64,000 nt of DNA from Photobacterium sp. CCB-ST2H9 (GTDB lineage Bacteria; Pseudomonadota; Gammaproteobacteria; Enterobacterales; Vibrionaceae). Positions within the stretch are counted from its first letter, which is position 1. Each line of letters starts with the position of its first letter. Positions 24,769 to 32,186 of the stretch are shown in pieces. The notes under the pieces were generated by a model. That model had not been told where the DNA came from and ran no database searches. It saw only the letters and a program-made list of their open reading frames with translations. The stretch spans positions 992,001 through 1,056,000 of the forward strand of contig NZ_CP100426.1 of NCBI RefSeq assembly GCF_023151555.2, in the 5' to 3' direction. Made by a program: the position numbers and the translations under genes.

Positions 24769-25264
24769 TTTAAAAGTGCTCTGCTTTGGCACGACCTCAC
24801 AGATTGCTCCAACACACTAATGCCCCAAAGCTCGTTAGATTTGCAATCTCTACAACGTTCTAGTCACTTCGTTTGCCCATAATTTTGTTAATGGCCGCAC
24901 ATATATGAGATTGAACCATGTGTACGGTTATGTATGCAGCTATGCTGGATAGGCGAGGGCACGGAGCTTTGCGTACGTGATAGCGGTAGCGTACCTAAAT
25001 TGGCTGCTGAGCTAAATAGCACGCTAATGCCCCAAAGCTTGCTAGCACTCGTTTAGTGAATCGAAAATTGACGAACTACTTGCCCTAACAGTTCTTATTT
25101 ATTAACCCTGTTTTTAGCGCCTCATAATTAGTTTGCTCGTTTTTCAATCTGAAATTATCAAAACCACTTAACAATTAATCACATAAACTTACACAAAATT
25201 AGTTAATAAGTTTGGAAAACACGCATGCGCACTAATAAAATGTTACACCTCTTAATGAGATTGT
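24769..25264. other. Non-coding stretch with remnants of a prophage small gene
   Basis: About 495 bases. Sequence at 24797-24850 matches the 5' end of the frameshifted gene at 18517 (ACAGATTGCTCCAACA, TGCCCCAAAGCT). The phrase CTAATGCCCCAAAGCT recurs at about 24818 and 25025. The last 100 bases are very AT-rich and would carry the promoter of the next gene. No intact gene seen. Confidence 0.5.
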
Positions 25265-26161
25265 ATGGACACTAAGAAATTACGAATTAAGTACAATAAT
25301 GACTGGCCAAAATCCTTCGACTTTCCAGTGGAGGAGACATTCCTGAATAGGCTTAGGTCTAAGGGGCTTCAACAGGCATTTGTCTCTTGTGATTTAGGCT
25401 ATTCGGATAATTACCAATTTCAATTTTATCTAGGTTATCTAATTGATGCTCTTGATATGCTTCCTAAACGTCCTGATCTAGCATTTGATCATGTCTGGAA
25501 AGCATTAGACTCCGAATTTTTCCTTGTACAGCAAGAGATAGGAAACCAAAACTGTTCCCGATTTGACGGGTTCGTTGATCGTATCCTGAATGATGGAAAA
25601 TCTTCAGCAGTATTTCTAAGTTATTTGCCTTTAATTCCATACCAGACATGTGAGTATGCTGCGAAAAGAGTTATCGAGGCATCTAACGAAGCTGATAACC
25701 ATGCCAAAACATTATTCTCTAGGGCTAAGAGTTCGCTAGGGGCTAGTTTCGTCGAAAAATTTGTAACCAAGTATCCACCAGGAGCAAATGGCAAGCCTAC
25801 ACCAGCAGATCAAAGAAAGGCTGGCCGGCTATTCAGGTTAATTTTTAGCGGTAATGAAGTTGATCTTGCTGGCGATAAGTTTTTATTTTCAGATGAGGAA
25901 CTATCAAAGTTTCTTATAAAAGTAATCTTGGCTAACTCTAGGAATGAGAGGTTTCATGGTGGAGTTTTTCCACCATTCAGAAGTAGTTCAGCAAAATTGG
26001 CCACATATGCCCATGCTTATTACTTGCTACACATCTCATATGGGCTGCTACTCGATGTGTTCCTATATCGGGATCACGGCGTCATTCAATCGAATGACGT
26101 GGTTTCGATTATGAACAATAACTTAACAATATTTAGCCTCCTTTTTGGTGAGCTGAGCTAG
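25265..26161 (+). CDS. HEPN-like protein, integron-type cassette
   Basis: 298 residues, no membrane segment. Near the C terminus ANSRNERFHGG carries R226 and H231, an R-x4-H motif, followed by a long helix (LATYAHAYYLLHISYGLLLDVFLY) with the composition of a HEPN fold. HEPN proteins with this motif are often metal-independent RNases in defence and toxin systems. The N-terminal two thirds are unrecognised. A 59-base attC-like site begins just after the stop, so it looks like a single-gene cassette. Confidence 0.6.
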   Translation: MDTKKLRIKYNNDWPKSFDFPVEETFLNRLRSKGLQQAFVSCDLGYSDNYQFQFYLGYLIDALDMLPKRPDLAFDHVWKALDSEFFLVQQEIGNQNCSRFDGFVDRILNDGKSSAVFLSYLPLIPYQTCEYAAKRVIEASNEADNHAKTLFSRAKSSLGASFVEKFVTKYPPGANGKPTPADQRKAGRLFRLIFSGNEVDLAGDKFLFSDEELSKFLIKVILANSRNERFHGGVFPPFRSSSAKLATYAHAYYLLHISYGLLLDVFLYRDHGVIQSNDVVSIMNNNLTIFSLLFGELS

Positions 26162-26220
26162 GTGTAACAAGCAAAACACTCGGACGTAGCAAAGCTGCGA
26201 CGGTGTTTGAGGCGTTATGT
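26162..26220 (+). repeat. attC-like integron recombination site, short type
   Basis: Starts TGTAACAAGC and ends GGCGTTATGT. Between them, an imperfect hairpin pairs AACACTCGGACG with CGACGGTGTT through TAGCAAAGCT. Layout, length and end cores fit cassette attC sites. It touches the stop codon of the upstream gene, as cassettes commonly do. Confidence 0.68.
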
Positions 26221-26262
26221 GTTTGGTAACATTTGGTTTTAATTTGTGTATAAGGAATATAA

Positions 26263-26478
26263 ATGAAAATTAATAATCTAGGATTATTTCGTGATGAATT
26301 TGGAAATACATACGAAATAATAGAAGAAGTTTCGCAGAAGACAAGTCGACCTCTTAATGGTATTCCAACTACCCATGATGGAGCAAAGGGATACAGAACA
26401 GCTTGTGGAATTCCTGTGAACGTCAAAAATGGTGTTTATTGCACTTGGGATAATGTTGTATTAATACCTGTTGAATAA
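26263..26478 (+). CDS. Small hypothetical protein, cassette gene
   Basis: 71 residues, soluble, beta-rich (YEIIEEVSQKTSRPLNG ... YCTWDNVVLIPVE). RBS AAGGA lies upstream of the ATG. It falls between two cassette-like units, about 42 bases after the attC-like end. Only a very short TAACAAGCC...GACGTTAAC phrase (about 26485-26515) follows it, perhaps a degenerate site. No family recognised. Confidence 0.55.
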   Translation: MKINNLGLFRDEFGNTYEIIEEVSQKTSRPLNGIPTTHDGAKGYRTACGIPVNVKNGVYCTWDNVVLIPVE

Positions 26479-26541
26479 AAACATAACAAGCCATTACAGT
26501 AACGAGACGTTAACCCTATTTATTAGAATTAGGAGTAAATT

Positions 26542-27504
26542 TTGGCTAGGAAATTAGTGATTTTTGGGAATGGGCTAGGAATGTCATTAGATCCTGCTCA
26601 TTTTTCTTTAACCTCTGCGTTGGAAGATATCTGGGAACGTGAAGATTTCTTAACTTTAGAACAGCAGCAACTAATAGAGCGTTGCCTTGGACGTCCTGGA
26701 GCGCCTCAAGGTGAAGATGAACTAGATTTACTTCATCAAGCAATAACGCACTGTAAATCACTAAACTCAATCGGTGACGGTGATATTCACTGGCTTACGG
26801 AAGATGGTCAATCATTTCCAGAAATAACTGCTACTTATATCCATAAGGTAGCGACCAAACTTCATAACTATAACGGTACGTTGCCTCAAGCTTTTGAGGA
26901 CGCATTGGTTGACTTTATTCGGGAAACCAAGTCTCACGTTGCAACATTGAATTATGACAAGCTTTTGTACAATTCGTTTATCGATAATGACTTAGTAGAT
27001 GGCTATAAAGGTAGCCTTATCGATGGAATGCTTGGTCGTGGTTTTTCAGCAGATGCTTTAGAGCGGAAGTTCGATAATAATTTTGGTTATTACTTGCACC
27101 TCCACGGCTCACCTTTGTTTATGGAGAATGATGGTAATATTGTTAAATTATCGAGAAACAGTCTTCATTTAGGACGAGATATACCAAGCAAGGATATTGT
27201 GCTAACTCATGTAAAACATAAGCCTTCAGTTATCGCTGCGTCCGATGCCCTCTCTACATATTGGGATTATCTTCAATTTGCTTTATCCGAGGCAGAGGAA
27301 ATCATTCTATTTGGATATTCAGGGTTTGATACACATTTAAATATGCTACTAAAACCTTACTTACAAAGTACTCCCTTACGAGTAGTTGAATGGTCAGGTG
27401 CTGGAGAGCAAGCCGACCGTGAAACTTATTGGAGTGGTTGTTTAGGCAAAGTTGTGGTGGTAGAGCGACTAGACAATATATCTGACTTTGTAGCTTGGCA
27501 GTAA
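26542..27504 (+). CDS. SIR2-like NAD-domain protein, integron-type cassette
   Basis: 320 residues, starting at a TTG with AGGAG 6 bases upstream. SIR2-like signs: N-terminal FGNGLGMSLDP (nucleotide loop, 8-18), TLNYDKLLY (135-143, N137 and D139), YLHLHGSP (184-191, candidate catalytic H186/H188) and ILFGYSGFDTHL (255-266). This is the SIR2_2-type fold found in anti-phage NADases and near AbiH-like proteins. No second domain is present. A long VCR-like attC follows the stop. Confidence 0.72.
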   Translation: MARKLVIFGNGLGMSLDPAHFSLTSALEDIWEREDFLTLEQQQLIERCLGRPGAPQGEDELDLLHQAITHCKSLNSIGDGDIHWLTEDGQSFPEITATYIHKVATKLHNYNGTLPQAFEDALVDFIRETKSHVATLNYDKLLYNSFIDNDLVDGYKGSLIDGMLGRGFSADALERKFDNNFGYYLHLHGSPLFMENDGNIVKLSRNSLHLGRDIPSKDIVLTHVKHKPSVIAASDALSTYWDYLQFALSEAEEIILFGYSGFDTHLNMLLKPYLQSTPLRVVEWSGAGEQADRETYWSGCLGKVVVVERLDNISDFVAWQ

Positions 27505-27512
27505 GCATCGGG

Positions 27513-27634
27513 TTAACAAAGCATTTAAGAGTGATTCCCAGCGCTTGGCATTTTCAGTTCAAGGTTGGGTTCGTGTTTATGGTGGTATGGTTTAGTTTTG
27601 TGGTAGCGTTACTCACACTTTAATACGGTGTTAA
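27513..27634 (+). repeat. attC site of long Vibrio (VCR-like) type
   Basis: About 120 bases: TTAACAAAGCATTTAAGAG at the left, CCAGCGCTTGGCATTTTCAGT next, then a G/T-rich middle. The end, GCGTTACTCACACTTTAATACGGTGTTAAC, closely follows the shape of VCR-type repeats in Vibrio chromosomal integrons. No integron integrase gene is in the window. Confidence 0.8.
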
Positions 27635-27857
27635 CTCATAGAAATTTTAATCTGAAACTGACGAGTTAGAGTTAAGAATTTAACTTGGAAATGTCCAAGG
27701 AAAAGTTTGTATGGCTCATTGTACGATCTGTTAAAGCCTGAAGTGTCAGAATTCAAATGAGCCACCACTCATTGTTTTCTTCGTTCATATCAAACATTGT
27801 TTCGCTGTCTGCCTCAATTAACACTGTTTTTATATACAGCATTTTGAGTGATTTTCC

Positions 27858-28474
27858 ATGTCTATCCGAAACCTCAAAGATGGCGCTCGAAGAATCCATG
27901 GATTTGTGAGTGCTACCCGAACGGCCGCAACGGCAAGCGGGTTAGTAAACGCTTCAGTACCAAAGGCGAGGCCGCTGCCTATGAACGGTACATCATGCGG
28001 GAAGTGGACGATAAACCATGGCTGGGTGAAAAAACGGATCACCGCCGCCTGTTAGACTTAATAGAACTGTGGTTTCAGCTACACGGTAAGAAGCTCAGTT
28101 CTGGCCACAGAGCAAAAATACGTATGCTGGCGGTGTGTAACGACCTGAATAACCCGATTGCCAGCGACATCACCACCAAAGAACTGGCAAAACTGGACGA
28201 ATGGAGCTTTCCAAATCCGTTTGAAGGGCTGAACTCAGTTCGGCGCTCTGAACCCGAACTCACCTTCCTGACCGAGGCACAGATACTTCACCTGTTTGAA
28301 ACCATCAAACAAAGCAACTGTGATGAAGAACTGAGGAAGATATTCTAGATTTGCCTAGCCACCGGTGCCCGAATCAACGAATCTGTGTTGCTGAAAGGTA
28401 CGCACGAATTCGACTGCAAGATCACCTTTGTGAACACCAAAAGGAAGCGCAACCGTACTCTCCCTATTTCTGAT
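27858..28474 (+). pseudogene. Broken P2-type integrase gene
   Basis: Close homologue of the integrase at 20012, with four lesions. A two-base insertion after LKDG shifts the frame. A deletion of about 40 codons joins TTKELA to KLDEW between short AAAGAACTGGCA repeats. A TAG stop occurs at 28346-28348. The 3' third, including the HxxR and tyrosine motifs, is lost after the KRNRT codons. It cannot make an active recombinase. Confidence 0.88.
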
Positions 28475-28483
28475 TGCCACCAC

Positions 28484-28513
28484 ACAAAAAACCGGGCCAT
28501 CACAGCCCGGGTT
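28484..28513 (-). terminator. Terminator of GFA/ABC-F operon
   Basis: On the minus strand, stem AACCCGGGC / GCCCGGTT with a short loop followed by TTTTTG. It lies 10 bases beyond the end of recognisable prophage sequence. Confidence 0.78.
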
Positions 28514-28523
28514 CTGTCGTACT

Positions 28524-28952
28524 TCAGGACATAAACTTCGCGAGCACTTCCGCTTCCGTCAGATTCTCGGTGTCGTTGCTGAAGGCATAGTAGGCGGGTT
28601 TCTTGTCGATGAAGATTTGCTGATCCATCTCCAGTTCTTTTTCCTGATCCAGCAAGCCAGCCGGAACCATGTACTGGCCGGTTGGCTTCAGGAAATAGAA
28701 CAGGTGTGTGCCGCACTGTTTGCAGAAGCCGCGTTCGGCCCATTCAGATGACGCAAAACGGGTGATATTTTCTTCACCGGTAAAAGTCACTTCGGTGCCC
28801 GCAGCTACAGAAAGGTACGGGCCACCGCCCCACTTTCTGCACATGTTACAGTGACAGGCTTCTGCATGTTTGGCGCCGCTGGTTGAGTTCAGCCCGACCT
28901 TGCCACACAAACAATGCCCATGAATATGGTGAAATGTTGTCGTTTCAGACAT
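28524..28952 (-). CDS. GFA-family (CENP-V/GFA fold) zinc protein
   Basis: 142 residues from the ATG at 28952 (RBS AGGAG 6 bases upstream). Zinc-binding cysteine sets typical of the GFA family are present: CLCGKVGLN (about 11-19), HCNMCRKWGG (about 31-40) and CKQCGTHLFY (about 72-81). Family members include glutathione-dependent formaldehyde-activating-like proteins, but most have no proven substrate. It is the second gene after the ABC-F ATPase, 41 bases downstream, and is followed by a terminator. Confidence 0.82.
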   Translation of the reverse strand: MSETTTFHHIHGHCLCGKVGLNSTSGAKHAEACHCNMCRKWGGGPYLSVAAGTEVTFTGEENITRFASSEWAERGFCKQCGTHLFYFLKPTGQYMVPAGLLDQEKELEMDQQIFIDKKPAYYAFSNDTENLTEAEVLAKFMS

Positions 28953-28993
28953 GATGATCTCCTGATTGAAATGCCTCAGATAGCATAATGGAT

Positions 28994-30571
28994 TTACTGT
29001 GATAATTCCCAGTACTGATTCACACCACATTCAGAAACAAACGCCGGATCATGGCTGACCAGAATATAGCTGCCCTGATGCTGACTCAGCGCCTGTGCCA
29101 TCAGCGATTTTCCTTCCAAATCCAGATGATTATCCGGCTCATCCAGCAGTAAGACCCCTTCCTGATACTGATGGCTCACCACCAGCATCGCCAGCCGCAT
29201 CCGTTCGCCGCCGCTCAGGGTCGAGACTTGCTGCGCAACCCGATCGCGCCGGAAACCAATACAGGCAGCCAGGGTTCTCAACTCGCTGGCCGGATACGCC
29301 GGACACAACCGCAGCAGGTTCTCCAGAATGCTGTCGGACAAGTTCAGCAGGGAAAAGTGCTGGTCGAGATAACAAACCGAGCCGTGTCTTTGTACCTGAC
29401 CGCTTTTTGCCGGTAACTCACCAAGCAGGGTTTTCAGCAGGGTCGATTTCCCAATCCCGTTATTTCCTTGCAGGTGAATTTTATCGCCGTACCACACACT
29501 GCGGCTGACTGTCGGCATCTTCCCCCGCACCAGACCCAGTTCAGTGATCGTCAGTAAACGCGCACTTTGCTTTCTGACCGTTTCAGTACTGAAGCTGAGC
29601 GGTTTGGCTGGATCGACTTTCGCCTGAAGCGTTTTGAGCTTTTCTCTGGCCTGGGTCAGTTGCTGATCCTGCTGCTGTTTCCTTGAAGATACGGCGCTTT
29701 CGGCACTGTTTTTCTGAAAGTCCAGCAGAAGTTTCGACTGACTGCCGCTACGTCTGTCCCGATTGCCGGAGGCCGCCCGTTTTTGCGCTTTCTCTTCATT
29801 GCGCTGATGCTGCCGGGTCAGGCTGGCAATCTGCTGCTTCGCCTTCGCCAGCCCGTTGGTCAGCGCCTGTGCCTCCTGCTGTTTTTGCAGGCGGTAATCA
29901 ACAATATCCCGTCCGTAACACGTCAGCCCGGTATGACTGAGTTCATAAATACAGTCGGCCAGTGTCAGTAATTGCTGATCATGGCTGATCAGGAAGATCC
30001 CGCCGGAATAACCCGCGATCTGTTCGGCCAGCCAGGTTCTGCCCGCCTGATCCAGATGGTTGGATGGTTCGTCCAGAATCAGCAGTCCGGCTTCGCTTTG
30101 AAAACAAAGCCATAAACGCAGACGTGTCAGCTCGCCGCCGCTGAGGTGCGCACAATGTTGCCAGGGATCATCGGGGAGTCCCAGCGCTTGCAGTTGCCGT
30201 GAAAGCTGAACCGGTAAATCCCACTGGTCGTCCACGGCCTCAAAATCAGCCGGGTCGCAACTGCCCGCTTCGATGCGCGACAGCGCCTGTAAACAGGCAT
30301 CCACGCCCAGCGCTTCTGCGACTGTGCCAAGTGCCGATAAATCTGCCGTCTCTGTGAGCTGCGGCAGTGCGACAATATTGCCTTCTGCCGTGACTTTTCC
30401 TTCATCAGGCTGACGCCAGCCGCTCAGCACCGCCGCCAGCACCGATTTACCGCTGCCGTTTTTCCCGACGAGCGCCGTGACTTCACGCTGCAGTGTGATT
30501 GAAAGATCAGAAAATAATGGCTCGCCTTGCGGGAGCAAAACCGTGAGTGATTGTGCGTGCAGTAATGTCAT
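28994..30571 (-). CDS. ABC-F family ATPase
   Basis: 525 residues from the ATG at 30571, chosen for GGAGG 7 bases upstream. Two ABC domains without membrane segments. First: Walker A GKNGSGKS (about 36), signature LSGGELTRLRL (about 148), Walker B LLILDEPSNHLD. Second: GNNGIGKST (about 360), signature LSGGERMRLAM, LLLLDEPDNHLD. The linker (about 220-300) is a charged coiled coil, as in ribosome-acting ABC-F proteins. Subfamily (housekeeping or antibiotic-protection type) cannot be assigned from sequence alone. Confidence 0.85.
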   Translation of the reverse strand: MTLLHAQSLTVLLPQGEPLFSDLSITLQREVTALVGKNGSGKSVLAAVLSGWRQPDEGKVTAEGNIVALPQLTETADLSALGTVAEALGVDACLQALSRIEAGSCDPADFEAVDDQWDLPVQLSRQLQALGLPDDPWQHCAHLSGGELTRLRLWLCFQSEAGLLILDEPSNHLDQAGRTWLAEQIAGYSGGIFLISHDQQLLTLADCIYELSHTGLTCYGRDIVDYRLQKQQEAQALTNGLAKAKQQIASLTRQHQRNEEKAQKRAASGNRDRRSGSQSKLLLDFQKNSAESAVSSRKQQQDQQLTQAREKLKTLQAKVDPAKPLSFSTETVRKQSARLLTITELGLVRGKMPTVSRSVWYGDKIHLQGNNGIGKSTLLKTLLGELPAKSGQVQRHGSVCYLDQHFSLLNLSDSILENLLRLCPAYPASELRTLAACIGFRRDRVAQQVSTLSGGERMRLAMLVVSHQYQEGVLLLDEPDNHLDLEGKSLMAQALSQHQGSYILVSHDPAFVSECGVNQYWELSQ

Positions 30572-31101
30572 ATCGACCTCCTGTGCAAAAGCAGGGCGCG
30601 GCATGACCGTCAGAAAATGTATTGCAGTTGTGTCTGTTCAAAGCTTTCTTGAAATCGCAGGCAATCAAATGAAGCGATTGATAAAAAAGCAATTTGCACT
30701 TGAAGCGATGCGTATATAAAACAATGCGCAGCCATTGAAAAATGGCACAGACAAAGACGGTTAACGCCCACTAACCCTGCGGATCCAAAAAATAAGTTCA
30801 AAGGATGTCAGGGGGTTAGTGATTCATCGTGGCGTTAACTCCGGAAGAAATGATGCGCGCATTAAACCATCGGATGCATAAAATCGCAAGCCGCGCGAAT
30901 TCGACTTCATGTCAAGACCACAGTTTCTGTGCAACAGCCCGATCTGGTTCACAGAGAAAACAATCAGTAGCGGCGAATCCAACGGAACTGGCTAATATTA
31001 GCCAAGGAGATCAACACGTTAATTCGTTTCATGGCACCAGCAGTGGAATGTGCCGGTATCCGGGGTCGGCTGGCCCCGGCAATAGCAAGGAGCTTTACAG
31101 G
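30572..31101. promoter_or_regulatory. Divergent upstream region of ABC-F gene and TAXI-TRAP operon
   Basis: About 530 bases. A plus-strand frame is open upstream of the TRAP start from 30829, but it has no RBS and no protein-like character; I treat it as leader. No clear palindromic operator was found. Confidence 0.4.
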
Positions 31102-32115
31102 ATGTTGAAACGTACCCTCAAAACCCTCATCGCCACCGCGACCCTCAGTGCTTGCCTGACCGCAGGCGCACAGGCCGCAGAAAACAGAAACTATATTCTG
31201 GCGACGGCTTCCACCGGTGGCACCTACTACCCGGTTGGTGTGGCACTGGCAACGCTCAGCAAGGTCAAGCTGGAGCCGGCCCATCACTTTTCACTGTCGG
31301 CCATCAGCTCGGCGGGTTCCGGTGAGAACGTTAAACTGATGAATGAAAACGAAGCACAGTTTGCGATTTTACAGGGCCTGTACGGTGCCTGGGCCTGGAA
31401 CGGTGAAGGACAGTTTGCCAGCAGTGGCCGTCAGGACAAACTGCGCTCCGTCACCATGCTGTGGCAAAACGTCGAACACTTCGTGGTGCGTTCTGATCTG
31501 GCAAAAACCGGCACCGTGGGTGATTTATCCAACCTGAAGGGCCATAAATTCTCGATTGGCAGCAAAAACTCCGGGACGGAAGGTTCGGGCCGCCAGATCA
31601 TGAAAGGACTGGGGGTGAATCCGGACAGCTTTAATCTGGCCTATCTGGGCTACGGTGCCAGTGCCGATGCCATGCAAAACGGCACGGTGGATGGCATGAA
31701 TACCCCGGCAGGCGTGCCGGTCAGCGCCGTGACCCGGGCATTTGCTTCTCTGGGGAAAGACATCACCATTCTGTCATTCACCGATGCGCAGGTGAAAGAA
31801 GCCAATCAGAATTATGAGCTGTGGACGCCTTATACCATTCCGGCCGGAACATATCCGGGCCAGGGAAAAGACGTTCAGACCATTGCGCAGCCCAACTTCC
31901 TGGCCGTTCGGGATGATATCTCCGAGCAGGATGTGTATCTGCTGACCAAAACCATTTACGAGAATCTGCCTTTCCTGAACAGCATCCACGCGGCGACCAA
32001 AGCCATGGCGATTGAAAAAGCCATTGCCGGACTGCCCGTGCCGCTCCATCCGGGTGCAGCCAAATATTACCGCGAAGTCGGGATTAACATTCCTGAACGT
32101 TTAATTGCGAAGTAA
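31102..32115 (+). CDS. TAXI-family TRAP transporter solute-binding protein
   Basis: 337 residues from the ATG at 31102 (AAGGAG 9 bases upstream). A Sec signal peptide (KTLIATATLSACLTAGAQA) ends at about residue 25. The mature start, YILATASTGGTYYPVG, is the hallmark of the TAXI family, in which the Gly-Gly-Thr loop helps bind the ligand. It captures a carboxylate in the periplasm for the fused permease encoded next. First gene of a three-gene operon ending in lhgO, which suggests a hydroxy- or dicarboxylate ligand. Confidence 0.88.
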   Translation: MLKRTLKTLIATATLSACLTAGAQAAENRNYILATASTGGTYYPVGVALATLSKVKLEPAHHFSLSAISSAGSGENVKLMNENEAQFAILQGLYGAWAWNGEGQFASSGRQDKLRSVTMLWQNVEHFVVRSDLAKTGTVGDLSNLKGHKFSIGSKNSGTEGSGRQIMKGLGVNPDSFNLAYLGYGASADAMQNGTVDGMNTPAGVPVSAVTRAFASLGKDITILSFTDAQVKEANQNYELWTPYTIPAGTYPGQGKDVQTIAQPNFLAVRDDISEQDVYLLTKTIYENLPFLNSIHAATKAMAIEKAIAGLPVPLHPGAAKYYREVGINIPERLIAK

Positions 32116-32186
32116 GCTTTCGGCCAGTCTTCTCCGGGCTGGCCATCTCATTTCACACCCCATGTTTGACCTTATGAGCGTACAGG

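Larger units (their letters stand above)
21640..28475. mobile_element. Degraded P2/K139-like prophage remnant 2 with integron-type cargo
   Basis: Genes at 21739, 22194, 23268 and 27858 match prophage 1 genes at 13762, 14208, 16237 and 20012 in the same order and strand. The cII and most cox sequences are deleted, one early gene is decayed, and int is broken. No head, tail or replication gene remains. The right edge is at about 28475, where int similarity ends 10 bases before the terminator of the flanking chromosomal operon. Confidence 0.85.

Noticed and set aside
26485..26515. A third attC site after the 71-residue gene
   Set aside because: Has TAACAAGCC and GACGTTAAC ends but only about 30 bases and no internal hairpin; at best a degenerate remnant.
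30829..31101. In-frame upstream extension of the TAXI binding protein
   Set aside because: It would bury the signal peptide behind 91 residues; the ATG at 31102 has a good RBS and starts a standard signal sequence.
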